Positions 25,242-33,540 of a DNA stretch of 64,000 nt are shown here, in pieces. The notes under the pieces are model-generated. The model worked only from the letters and a program-made list of their open reading frames with translations, was not told the DNA's origin and made no database searches. The position numbers and the translations under genes are program-made. Source of the DNA: Streptomyces sp. APSN-46.1. GTDB lineage: Bacteria; Actinomycetota; Actinomycetes; Streptomycetales; Streptomycetaceae. The DNA lies in contig NZ_JALGRF010000002.1 in assembly GCF_022815725.1 (NCBI RefSeq), positions 992,001-1,056,000 on the forward strand. The letters are read 5' to 3'. Position 1 is the first letter of the stretch; each line of letters starts with the position of its first letter.

Positions 25242-27137
25242 TCAGGAGCCGGAGGCCGGAAGGGCGGCGGTCTCGTCGTAGTCCCCGTGGATGTCGCAGG
25301 CGTACCACTGGGCGAGCGCCCGCATCGCCTCCGTGACGGGAGCGGTGGGCCGCCAGCCGAGCTCACGCTCGATCAGGCCCGTCGCCATGGACCAGCGCGG
25401 GGAGAGCGGCTGCTGGCTCCACTCCCAGGGTGTACGCCGTGAGACATCGGCGAGCAGACCGGCGAGCTCCACCTCACCGTGCCGGGCGGAGGCCACATTC
25501 AGAACCGGCTGGGCGGGCGGGGCCGCGAGCACGGCACGGAGCGCGTCCGCGAGATCCCGGTGATCCAGGATCTGGTGCACGCCGTGCGGGTCGAGCAGCA
25601 GCGGACGGCGCGTCCAGGCCAGGTCCACCCAGCGCACACAGGCCGTGTCCGCGGGCGCGTAGGGGCCCACCGGATCGGCGATCCGCAGCACCTGCACGGG
25701 GATCCCGGCCGCCTCGCCCCACTCCCGGCAGCGCTGCTCCTCCTCCCACCAGCCGCGGGCCACCTCGTCCTGCGGGGCGTCGGGGCCCACCGCCTCCTCG
25801 GCGAGTTCGCCGGGGGCGCCGCCCCGGTAGACGGCGGCGGACCCGACGTACACGAACCGCTCCGCCCCGGCCGTACGCGCGGCGTGCAGCGCCTCGTCGA
25901 GGCCCGCGCCGTCGCCTCCGCCGAGGTGGACGACGTAGGCCGCGCCGGGGTCCGTACCGGCCCCGGCCCCGGCCGCTCCGTGCCGCGCCGGGAGGCCCAG
26001 GTCGCCGAGGGTCCCCGCCAGCTGCCGGCCGAACCGGCCCTCACCGCCGGTCACTCGGGTCAGGGAGCCGTCGCGGGCCGCCCGTACCCGGTCGGCCCGG
26101 GCCGACCGGTCCGCCCCGCGGCCCTCGTCCATCGCCGCGAGCGCGAGATCCCTGATGGTGGGCGCCATCGCCAGGAGCTCCTCGGCGGTGTACTCCTCGC
26201 ACAGCCCGCCGGGGCCCAGCGTCTCCATCACGGTGGACGCGGTCCGCCGGTCGGGCTCCTCGGCGCCCGTGAGCCCGTCCGCCGGCCCGTCCGCCAGTAC
26301 GACCCCGAGCGCGTACCCGGTCAGCCAAACGGCGCGGGCGATCCGCTCGCCGAGCTCCTGGCGGGCGGGCCGGGGCCCCGCGCCCTCGTACGCCGCGAGG
26401 CAGTCGTCCAGGGTCCCGGTCCGGCGCAGCCAGCGCTCCGTCTCCAGGTACTCCCAGGTGCCGGTGTCCGCGTCCCGCACGGCGCACCGCGCGTCCCCGT
26501 ACTGGTAGAACGGCACGACCGCGAACCGGGGGCAGTCGCCCGCCCCGGCGTCCCGCGGGGCCGTCCGTTCGAACCAGGTCGCCTGCCTGAATCCGTGGTA
26601 GCTGTTCCCCGCCAGGCTGGGCAGTACGTCGTGCTGCACCGTGCTCGGCGTGCAGAAGCGGACCGGTACCCCGCGCTCGTTCAGGAACCGCTGCACGACC
26701 ACGTCGTACGGCCAGCCGCCGCCGTGCTTCTCCTGGAACTCCCCGTATTCCCTGGCGAGTTGGGCGGGCAGCATCAGCGCCTGGCACGGCACGTGCTCCT
26801 GAAGGGTGTACGCCCAGGTGGCGCCGGTCAGCGCCGCGAGCCGGGCGACCGCTCCGTTGCGGGCCTCCCAGCCGCCGTAGAAGGAGATCGCCTCCCCGGC
26901 GGGCGCGGCCGCCGCCGCCCGCTCGGCGTGCTCGTAGAACCCCTCGGCGAGCACCACGTCGTCCTGCAGCACCAGGTGGTGCGTGGCGTCCGGCGCGACA
27001 CAGCCCCACGACACCAGCGCGGTACGCAGCGCGGTCGGACGCCCGTCCGGGTCCGGGTCCGTGGTCACCAGGATCCGTCCCCGCGGATCGGCCTCGGCGA
27101 GCCGACGGGCCTCCTCCATCCGTTTCGGGTGCGCCAT
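25242..27137 (-). CDS. Glycosyltransferase-like / NAD-epimerase-like fusion protein
   Basis: A protein of about 631 residues in two parts. Residues 1 to about 200 resemble a GT-A-type glycosyltransferase: 'GRILVTTDPDPDGRPTALRT' near residue 19, then 'THHLVLQDDVVLAEGF' with an acidic DD pair. The last 260 residues are an extended SDR: 'RVTGGEGRFGRQLAGTLGDL' carries the nucleotide loop and 'RFVYVGSAAVYRGG' the conserved strand, but the YxxxK catalytic pair is missing (GWWEEEQ occupies that place). It may bind a nucleotide sugar without epimerising it. ATG 27137 is preferred. It is the first gene of the leftward operon and is divergent from the gene at 27377. Confidence 0.8.
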   Translation of the reverse strand: MAHPKRMEEARRLAEADPRGRILVTTDPDPDGRPTALRTALVSWGCVAPDATHHLVLQDDVVLAEGFYEHAERAAAAAPAGEAISFYGGWEARNGAVARLAALTGATWAYTLQEHVPCQALMLPAQLAREYGEFQEKHGGGWPYDVVVQRFLNERGVPVRFCTPSTVQHDVLPSLAGNSYHGFRQATWFERTAPRDAGAGDCPRFAVVPFYQYGDARCAVRDADTGTWEYLETERWLRRTGTLDDCLAAYEGAGPRPARQELGERIARAVWLTGYALGVVLADGPADGLTGAEEPDRRTASTVMETLGPGGLCEEYTAEELLAMAPTIRDLALAAMDEGRGADRSARADRVRAARDGSLTRVTGGEGRFGRQLAGTLGDLGLPARHGAAGAGAGTDPGAAYVVHLGGGDGAGLDEALHAARTAGAERFVYVGSAAVYRGGAPGELAEEAVGPDAPQDEVARGWWEEEQRCREWGEAAGIPVQVLRIADPVGPYAPADTACVRWVDLAWTRRPLLLDPHGVHQILDHRDLADALRAVLAAPPAQPVLNVASARHGEVELAGLLADVSRRTPWEWSQQPLSPRWSMATGLIERELGWRPTAPVTEAMRALAQWYACDIHGDYDETAALPASGS

Positions 27138-27376
27138 CACCGCACCGCTCAGCCTGACCTCTGCCCCATCACGGCCCACGGGTCCCACGTCTCCACCTCG
27201 ACACCAGCGATCGACACGGCTCTTGCAGAGCCCCGACACCGCTCATGTTGACCACGCCCCCATCCCGCAGCAAGGTCTATACCACCCCGCCGACCCCGCC
27301 CCGGCGTTCCGGCGCTGTCCCGCCGGCGGGACAGCGCTCGATGGCTCATGTTCTTCGCATCCTTGGAGGAGATCGC

Positions 27377-28111
27377 GTGACCGCCCCTGCCCTCAGCCCC
27401 CTCAGCCCCCTCAGCTCGCCCGGCCCCCTCAGCTCGCTCGGCCGGCCCAGCGCCCTCGGCCGGCCCGGCCCGCTCTGCCCGCCCGCCGAGGCGGTCTCCC
27501 CGGACGGCCTCACCGTCCGCGCCCGCCACCACCACAACCCCTACGGGTACCTGCTGTCCGGCTCCGCCCTCGACTCCCTTCTCCTCGACCTCGGCCTGCG
27601 CCGCGCCGCCAACATCTGGCGCCACCACCACGCCGAGCCCGCCGCCGCGCCCCGCGACCCCTACCCCCGGCTGGCCATGGGCTTCGTCCTGCTGGACCCC
27701 ACGGCCGACCCCTGGGTCCGGCACGAGGAGGCCGTACTCGGCGCGATCACCATCGGCGACGAGGGCCACCGCTTCCTGCCGAACGCCGCCGCCAAGGCCG
27801 CCGGCCACCGCCGCCTCGGCCGCAACTACGGCGAGGCCGTGCACACCGACCCGCACCTCTGCGGTGACGGCGCCTTCCGCTACGGCCACTCCGCCGAGGT
27901 CCGCGGCCTGATCGTCGGCGCGAGCGCGCAGAGCCCCGACCAGGATCTGTACGAAGCCTCGCTGCTCGCCCAGGACTTCATCGCCGCGCTCGCCGACCGC
28001 CACGCCGCCTGGGAGAACGCCACCGGCCCCACCGACTGGCTCGCGCCCGACGACACCCCGGCGCCCGGCACGACCGCGATGACCGCCTTCTTCGCCGCTC
28101 AGGCGCCGTAA
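27377..28111 (+). CDS. Unrecognised protein in the cluster
   Basis: A 244-residue protein from GTG 27377, chosen because GGAGGAG lies five bases before it; earlier in-frame ATGs lack this. Residues 4-36 are a low-complexity run of SPL, SSLG and GRPSALG units. The folded part begins near residue 42 with 'SPDGLTVRARHHHNPYGYLL', includes a His-rich patch 'RHHH', and later 'GAITIGDEGHRFLPNAAAKAAG' in parts and 'HTDPHLCGDGAFRYG'. I recognise no family. It is divergent from the fusion gene and lies 80 bp upstream of the SARP gene on the same strand. The His/Asp richness could mean metal binding, which is inference. Confidence 0.75.
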   Translation: MTAPALSPLSPLSSPGPLSSLGRPSALGRPGPLCPPAEAVSPDGLTVRARHHHNPYGYLLSGSALDSLLLDLGLRRAANIWRHHHAEPAAAPRDPYPRLAMGFVLLDPTADPWVRHEEAVLGAITIGDEGHRFLPNAAAKAAGHRRLGRNYGEAVHTDPHLCGDGAFRYGHSAEVRGLIVGASAQSPDQDLYEASLLAQDFIAALADRHAAWENATGPTDWLAPDDTPAPGTTAMTAFFAAQAP

Positions 28112-28191
28112 GCGGTCTCGGCCGGTCGGGCGGGTGCCCCGTGGCTGCGTATCCTCGACGTCTGGCGGGGAGCTGATCATGGAGGTGCCAG

Positions 28192-30909
28192 GTGGAATTC
28201 CGGCTGCTCGGCTCCGTTGCCGTCGTGACGGAGCGCGGGGACGTGGCGCTGGGGCCCGCCAAGCGCTCCAGCCTGCTGGCCATGATGCTGCTGCGGCCCA
28301 ACAGCGCCGTCAAGGTCAGCCAGTTGATCGACGCCCTGTGGGAGGACGAGCCGCCCGCCCGCGCCAGGACCGTGCTCCAGGGCCATGTCTCGCGGCTGCG
28401 CGCGCTGCTCGCCGAGCACGGAGCGTCGGCGTACGGAGTCGAACTCTCCACCCACGGTTCGGCGTACGCGCTGCGGATGCCGGAGTCCCTGGTGGACGCG
28501 CACCGCTTCGAGGAGCTCGTCGCGCTCGCCGGGGTGCAGCGCGCACCCGCCGATGCCGTACGGATGCTGCGGGAGGCGCTCTCCTTCTGGCAGGGGCCCG
28601 CGCTCACCGGAACCGTGCAGAGCCGCCACCTCCAGGCGGCGGCCGGCAGCCTGGAGGAGCTGCGGCTGGCCTCGGTGGAGGCGCTCGCGGAGGCGTACGG
28701 ACAGCTCGGCGAGCACGGCCGGGCCGCCGCCGTGCTGCGTACCGAAGCCGTCGCGCACCCGCTGCGCGAATCCCTGGCGGCCGCGCTGATGCTGGCGCTG
28801 GGCCGCTCCGGGCGGCAGTCGGACGCGATCGGCTGGTACCACCGCACGCGGCGGCTGCTGGCCGAAGAGCTCGGGGTGGACCCCGGCGAGGCGCTCGGCG
28901 AGGCGTACGCGACGCTCCTGCGCTCCGCCGAACCCGTAGCGCCGCCCCCGCCCCCGCTCCCGCAGCAGCCCGCCCCGCCCGCCGCGGAAGCCCCGCCCGC
29001 CGCGGAAGCCGCGCAAGCCGCGCCCGCCCCGCCCGCCGAGGCCGAGATCCCCGAGCTGCTGCCGCGGCCGCCGCGCGGATTCACCGGGCGGGACGCCGAA
29101 CTGGCCGCGCTCACCGGGGCCGTCGGCGCCGGGGAGGCACCCGTCTGCCTGGTCACCGGGCCCGCCGGGGTCGGCAAGACGGCCTTCGCCGTGTACTGGG
29201 CGTACCAGCGGCGCGCCGACTTCCCCGACGGCCGGCTCTTCGCCGACCTGCGCGGATTCAGCGACGCCCCGGCCCCCGAAGCCGGCACCGTCCTGAGGGA
29301 GTTCCTCCTCGCACTCGGTACCCCGCCGCAGCGGATGCCGGAGACCGCCGAGGCGATGGGCGCACTGTTCCGGTCGCTCACCGCGGACCGCCGGCTGCTC
29401 GTCGTCCTCGACAACGCGCGCTCCTCCGAGCAGGTCCGGCCGCTGCTCCCCAGCGGCGACCACTGCGCGACCCTGGTCACCAGCCGCGGCCGGCTCGGCG
29501 GCCTGATCGCCTCCGACGCGGCCCGGCCGGTCCCCCTCGGGCACCTTCCGCCGGCCGACTCGGCGGCGCTGCTCACCAGCGTGCTGGGCGCGCCGCGGGT
29601 CGCCGCCGAACCCGACGCCGCCGCGCGGCTGGCCGTACTGTGCGACGGGCTGCCGCTCGCGCTGCGGGTGACGGCGGCCCGCCTGGCCGAGCGTCCGCAG
29701 TGGACGCTCGGCGCGATGGTCGGCGAACTGGCCGATGAGCAGGGACGCCTGGCCGTCCTGAACGTCGAGGACACCGGGGTCGCGGCGGCGCTGCGCCTGA
29801 CCGTGCAGCAGCTGCCCGAGTCCGCCGCCCGCACGTTCCGCGCCCTCGGCCTGCACACGGGACCCGATCTGGACCGCTTCGCCGCGAGCGCGCTCGCCGG
29901 GACCTCCCCCGCGCAGGCCTCCGCCGACCTCGACCGCCTCGCCGCGGCCCATCTGCTCACCGAGTCCGTCCCCGGCCGCTGGGCGCCGCACGACCTCGTA
30001 CGCCTCTACGCCCGCGAGCTCGCCCCGCAGGCGGACCCCGAGGGCCTGCACCGCCTCCTCGACCACTACCTCTACACGGGACTCGCGGCCGACGCCGCCG
30101 CGGAACCGGGCTCCCAGCCCTGCTACTCGCTGCCCCCCGCGTTCCGCAGGCCCCCGGCGATCAGGGAGTTCGAGGACCGTTCGGCGGCGCTCGCCTGGTA
30201 CGAGGCGGAGCGGCCGGCCCTGGAGGGTGCGGTCGCCGCCGCCGCCGCCCTGGGCCTGTACGACCGTGCCTGGCGGCTCGCGCTCGCGCAGTGGCCGCTG
30301 ATGCTGTGGCGGATCAGGGACGGCTGGACGCCGCTCCTCGAAGCCGGGCTCGACGCGGCGGAGCGGGAGGCAGACCTCGACGCGCAGTCCCGTACGCGGG
30401 CGCTGCTCGGCTGGGTGCTGCACGAGGAGGGCCGGGACGTCGAGGCCCTCGTCCACCTGGAGAAGGCGCCCGAGCTGGCCGCGCGGGCCGGCGACGCGAT
30501 CAGCGAGGCGATCGCCTACGTCAACCTCGGGGCGGTCGTGGACGCCACCGGGGACCGCGAACGGGCGGGGGCGCTGATGTCCCGGGCGGTCTCGCTCGCG
30601 GAGCGGACCGGGCATCCCTCCACCCAGGTACTGACCCTCCAGCATCTGGCGCGGCACTGTCTGAACACGCACGCGTACGAGGCGGCGCTCGCGCACGTCC
30701 GGAGCGCGGAGGAACTCGTCTCGCCCGACGCGGAGGTCGGCCGGGCGGAGCTGCAGATCGTCCGCGGCGAGGCCCTGGCCGGACTCGGCCGCCTGGAGGA
30801 AGCCGCCGACCAGCTCGGACGGGCGGCGGCGGCCGCTGCCGCGGTCGGCTTCACGGAGGGGGCGGACCGGGCCGCGGAGCTGCTGTCCGGGCTGCCAGCG
30901 GATCGTTAG
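28192..30909 (+). CDS. AfsR/SARP-family regulator (BTAD, NB-ARC, TPR)
   Basis: A 905-residue large SARP. The N-terminal winged-helix DNA-binding region has 'KRSSLLAMMLLRPNSAVKVS' near residue 24 and 'LWEDEPPARARTVLQGHVSR' near residue 49; the BTAD follows (about residues 98-245, ending 'AEELGVDPGEAL'). A Pro/Ala-rich linker leads to an NB-ARC ATPase with Walker A 'TGPAGVGKTAF' near residue 321 and Walker B 'RLLVVLDNARS' near residue 401. The last 250 residues are TPR-like. Such proteins activate antibiotic pathways and may sense nucleotide state. GTG 28192 has GGAGG six bases upstream. It is likely the activator of the adjoining cluster. Confidence 0.94.
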   Translation: MEFRLLGSVAVVTERGDVALGPAKRSSLLAMMLLRPNSAVKVSQLIDALWEDEPPARARTVLQGHVSRLRALLAEHGASAYGVELSTHGSAYALRMPESLVDAHRFEELVALAGVQRAPADAVRMLREALSFWQGPALTGTVQSRHLQAAAGSLEELRLASVEALAEAYGQLGEHGRAAAVLRTEAVAHPLRESLAAALMLALGRSGRQSDAIGWYHRTRRLLAEELGVDPGEALGEAYATLLRSAEPVAPPPPPLPQQPAPPAAEAPPAAEAAQAAPAPPAEAEIPELLPRPPRGFTGRDAELAALTGAVGAGEAPVCLVTGPAGVGKTAFAVYWAYQRRADFPDGRLFADLRGFSDAPAPEAGTVLREFLLALGTPPQRMPETAEAMGALFRSLTADRRLLVVLDNARSSEQVRPLLPSGDHCATLVTSRGRLGGLIASDAARPVPLGHLPPADSAALLTSVLGAPRVAAEPDAAARLAVLCDGLPLALRVTAARLAERPQWTLGAMVGELADEQGRLAVLNVEDTGVAAALRLTVQQLPESAARTFRALGLHTGPDLDRFAASALAGTSPAQASADLDRLAAAHLLTESVPGRWAPHDLVRLYARELAPQADPEGLHRLLDHYLYTGLAADAAAEPGSQPCYSLPPAFRRPPAIREFEDRSAALAWYEAERPALEGAVAAAAALGLYDRAWRLALAQWPLMLWRIRDGWTPLLEAGLDAAEREADLDAQSRTRALLGWVLHEEGRDVEALVHLEKAPELAARAGDAISEAIAYVNLGAVVDATGDRERAGALMSRAVSLAERTGHPSTQVLTLQHLARHCLNTHAYEAALAHVRSAEELVSPDAEVGRAELQIVRGEALAGLGRLEEAADQLGRAAAAAAAVGFTEGADRAAELLSGLPADR

Positions 30910-30999
30910 CGGAGCGCAAGCGGGACGGCAGCGGGGCACCGGAAGCTGTAGTCAGCACCGAATGCGTGCGCCGACCAACCGTCACGGGGGAGAACCGTC

Positions 31000-31701
31000 A
31001 TGCGTACCCACCGCAAGAACACCGTCCTGGCCGCTGCCGCCATCGCCGCCCTGTCGCTGGGCCTGACCGCCTGCGGCGGCGGTGACGCCGGCAACGGCGC
31101 CGCCTCCGCCTCCAAGGCGCCGGCGAACACGAGCAAGTCGCAGGCCCCCTCGGAGTCGGCCGCCGCCGCGGCGGGCGGCGGGTCGGGCAGCCAGGCCGCG
31201 TCCAAGCCCCAGACGGGGACCTCCGGCGGCGCCGGCAAGGCCCCGGCCGGTTCGACGGGTACGACCAAGGTCCCGGCCTGCACGTACAAGGACGTGAAGA
31301 TCACGGCGGCGAAGGCGGACGAGACCCCCACCGCGCACATCACCCTGACCGCGGCCAACACCTCCGGCAGCTCGTGCCGCCTCTACGAGTACCCGCTGAT
31401 CGCCTTCGGCGACATCCAGACCGCCAAGGACGTCCCGGCGGTCGCGAAGAGCAAGCCGCAGACCCCGGTCGTCCTGAAGGCCGGCGAGTCCGCGTACGCG
31501 AACGTACGCATCGCGCTGGGTGGCGCGCACGAGGACAACAAGGTCGTCACCAGCTTCAACGTGAACCTCTTCGCCGCCGACGGCCCGGCCGAGGGCAGCG
31601 ACGTCGTCACCGCGCCCGCGGGCGGCCTCGCCGTCAACGAGGCCGCGGCGAAGACCGGCTACTGGACGTACGAGCTTCGTAACGGCGCCGACGAGTTCTG
31701 A
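31000..31701 (+). CDS. DUF4232 lipoprotein
   Basis: A 233-residue secreted lipoprotein. The signal peptide ends in a lipobox 'GLTACGGG' with Cys near residue 25, followed by a Ser/Ala/Gly-rich linker (to about residue 86). The globular part, 'VPACTYKDVKITAAKADETP' and onward to 'TSGSSCRLYEYPLIAFGDI', matches the DUF4232 family, with its two conserved cysteines. Function unknown; it is common in Streptomyces envelopes. ATG 31000 with GGGGGAG upstream. It stands about 90 bp after the SARP gene but probably has its own promoter. Confidence 0.9.
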   Translation: MRTHRKNTVLAAAAIAALSLGLTACGGGDAGNGAASASKAPANTSKSQAPSESAAAAAGGGSGSQAASKPQTGTSGGAGKAPAGSTGTTKVPACTYKDVKITAAKADETPTAHITLTAANTSGSSCRLYEYPLIAFGDIQTAKDVPAVAKSKPQTPVVLKAGESAYANVRIALGGAHEDNKVVTSFNVNLFAADGPAEGSDVVTAPAGGLAVNEAAAKTGYWTYELRNGADEF

Positions 31702-31869
31702 ACGGCGCCCCGGGGCACCTGCCGCCGCCCGCACGAGAAGCGGAGCCCGCGCTGCGGCGGGCATCCTGGCCGGTGAACCCGGCTCGGGGGCGGCGGCAGG
31801 CCGGGGGCGGCGCCCCGCCGCCCGGCGGCCTCGGCCCGGGCGCGGACTCGAAGCCTGTGCGGACCTCTC

Positions 31870-32014
31870 GCAGGACGTCCGCGCATCGCCTCGGCATGGC
31901 GTCGGTGAATTCATCCCGCCGGTATTTGGTGACAAAGGCCAAGTGAACGTGCAAGTTGTAGACAACATGGCGACCGGTTCTGACATCGGGATTCGTGACC
32001 CGGCCAGGTGTCAT
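31870..32014 (-). pseudogene. Truncated IS200/IS605 transposase tnpA
   Basis: Leftward from 32014 the frame includes 'VRTGRHVVYNLHVHLAFVTK', then 'YRRDEFTDAMPRRCADVLRE', the N-terminal third of the Y1 tyrosine transposase TnpA, including the VFVTKYR-type motif. The HUH pair and catalytic Tyr are missing: similarity ends near residue 55 and unrelated sequence follows. It is divergent from the intact tnpB at 32038, the usual arrangement in this IS family. The element cannot transpose by itself. Confidence 0.8.
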
Positions 32015-32037
32015 GAACCAGTGCTAGCGTCGAAGCC

Positions 32038-33318
32038 GTGAGTGAACATGCGGTGGGGAAGCGGCAGTTCGGGCACCGGGCCCGGCTCGCGCTGACCCCT
32101 GCTCTGTCGTTCAAGGCCGACGGGCAGGCGCATGCGGCCCGCACGATGTGGAATCTCCTTCACGCGTGGTGGCAGATGATGCCGACAGACAAGCGGACTC
32201 TGGCGAACGCGGATGCCGCGATACGCCAGGCCCGCAAGGACATCGACTTCCTCGACGCGCTCCCCGCCCAGGCCGCGCAAGCGGTTTTGAAAGCCTATTT
32301 CCAGGCGTGGAAGAACTGCTGGGAGGGCCGAGCGGGCGCCCCGGGCTTCAAGGCCAGGTTCCGGTCGGTGATGTCCGTCGATGTTCCGCAGGGCCGGGAC
32401 CTGGGCATCGTCCGCGTGCACCGCCGATGGGGCATGGTCAACCTGCCGAAGATCGGCCGGGTCCGGTTCCGCTGGACCAAGGACCTGCCCGTCGGCAAGC
32501 GTGCCGACCCGGACAACCGGATCACCGGGGCCCGGCTGGTCAAAGACGCGCTCGGATGGCACATCGCCTTCCGCGTCCAGAACCTTGAACCGAAGCCCGG
32601 GCCCCGCCGGGGCCCGGAAGTCGGCATTGACGTGGGCATCGCCGTCCCCCTCGCCCTCTCCGACGGAGAGACGTTCGAGCACGGCGAGTGGCTGACCACC
32701 CGCGAGCAGGCCAAGCTCCTGCGCCTTGAGCAGCGCTCCGCCGCACTGCGGCAACACCGCGAGCGGGGAGAGAAAGCCTCCAAGCGCTTGCGGCACATAT
32801 ACGACCAGATCGCCCGTCTCCGCGCGAAATCCAAGCGCCGACGCCACGACTGGCAGCACAAGACGACCACGACCCTCGCCCGGACCTACGGCACGGTCGT
32901 CGTGGAAGCATTGCAGATCACGAACATGGTCAAGTCCGCCAAGGGCGCCCTCGACCAGCCGGGAATGAACGTGGCCCAGAAGTCCGGCCTCAACCGGTCC
33001 ATCCACGCCGAGGCGTGGGGCCGCATGGTCGTGATGCTCGGGTACAAGCTCGCCCGACTCGGCGGCAGCCTGGTCAAGGTTCCCGCCCCGGGTACCAGCC
33101 TGCGCTGCTCAGCGTGTGGCCTCACCACCCCTGGCAGCCGGGAGAGCCAGGCCGTGTTCGTGTGCAAGAACCCGGACTGCGGGTGGTCGGGCAACGCCGA
33201 CCACAACGCGGCGCGGAACGTCTTGCACCTGTACCGGATGGGCCTCGCGCTCATCCCGGCTGCCGGGAGGGCAGTCGTCAGGCGCGCACGCCGCGTCCAG
33301 CCCGCCACCGCAAGGTAG
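32038..33318 (+). CDS. tnpB: TnpB, RNA-guided nuclease of an IS605-type element
   Basis: A 426-residue TnpB. The RuvC active-site acids are present: D198 in 'VGIDVGIAVPL', E290 in 'TVVVEALQIT' and D388 in 'GNADHNAARNV'. The zinc ribbon has C357/C360 ('RCSACG') and C376/C381. TnpB proteins are RNA-guided DNA endonucleases related to Cas12 and use an omega-RNA from the end of the tnpB gene and the IS right end. GTG 32038, divergent from the tnpA remnant. All catalytic residues are intact although its transposase is gone. Confidence 0.93.
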   Translation: MSEHAVGKRQFGHRARLALTPALSFKADGQAHAARTMWNLLHAWWQMMPTDKRTLANADAAIRQARKDIDFLDALPAQAAQAVLKAYFQAWKNCWEGRAGAPGFKARFRSVMSVDVPQGRDLGIVRVHRRWGMVNLPKIGRVRFRWTKDLPVGKRADPDNRITGARLVKDALGWHIAFRVQNLEPKPGPRRGPEVGIDVGIAVPLALSDGETFEHGEWLTTREQAKLLRLEQRSAALRQHRERGEKASKRLRHIYDQIARLRAKSKRRRHDWQHKTTTTLARTYGTVVVEALQITNMVKSAKGALDQPGMNVAQKSGLNRSIHAEAWGRMVVMLGYKLARLGGSLVKVPAPGTSLRCSACGLTTPGSRESQAVFVCKNPDCGWSGNADHNAARNVLHLYRMGLALIPAAGRAVVRRARRVQPATAR

Positions 33319-33326
33319 GCAGGAAT

Positions 33327-33356
33327 CTCCCGGATTCATCCGGGAGAACACTTCAA
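33327..33356 (+). repeat. Right end of the first IS605-type element
   Basis: CTCCCGGAT (33327-33335) pairs exactly with ATCCGGGAG (33338-33346) around TC. Six bases further comes TCAA (33353-33356), the predicted right cleavage site. The same geometry is seen at 58748-58776 in the second element. The 3' end of an omega-RNA scaffold should lie here, with its guide beginning at 33357. Confidence 0.75.
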
Positions 33357-33488
33357 TGCCTCGGCCTCCAGCAAGGAGAAGGAGAAGGTCGGGACCAACT
33401 ACCGGCAGAACTACGCCGGTTGACGGCGATCAAGCGGCGGTACGACCCCTCCCGCCTGTTCCGCCTGAACCACAGCATCGCCCCGTGA
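33357..33488 (+). pseudogene. 3' remnant of a berberine-bridge-type FAD oxidase gene
   Basis: Directly after the IS right end the sequence encodes 'VGTNYRQNYA', then, after a one-base frame change near 33418, 'RLTAIKRRYDPSRLFRLNHS' and IAP before the stop at 33486-33488. This is the typical C-terminus of BBE-domain FAD-linked oxidases (NYxRLxxxKxxYDPxxLFRxNxxI). The rest of the gene is absent from the left side of the IS. A deletion, probably linked to the IS, removed it, and a frameshift has since accumulated. Confidence 0.75.
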
Positions 33489-33540
33489 TCCGAAGGGCCG
33501 GCCCCGGGGGGCCGGCCGGTCCGGGGCGTGGGCGGCGGCG

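Larger units (their letters stand above)
31870..33356. mobile_element. IS200/IS605-family element, left part deleted
   Basis: The element contains a tnpA remnant, a complete tnpB and a recognisable right end: a 9-bp hairpin (33327-33335 with 33338-33346, loop TC) followed after six bases by TCAA (33353-33356), like the right cleavage site of IS608. No left-end hairpin is found and the tnpA remnant is cut, so the left boundary given is the limit of recognisable sequence. It could move only with a TnpA supplied elsewhere. Confidence 0.8.

Noticed and set aside
31634..31869. C-terminal part of tnpA left of 31870
   Set aside because: The open frame continues but shows no HUH or tyrosine motif and overlaps the DUF4232 gene end antisense.
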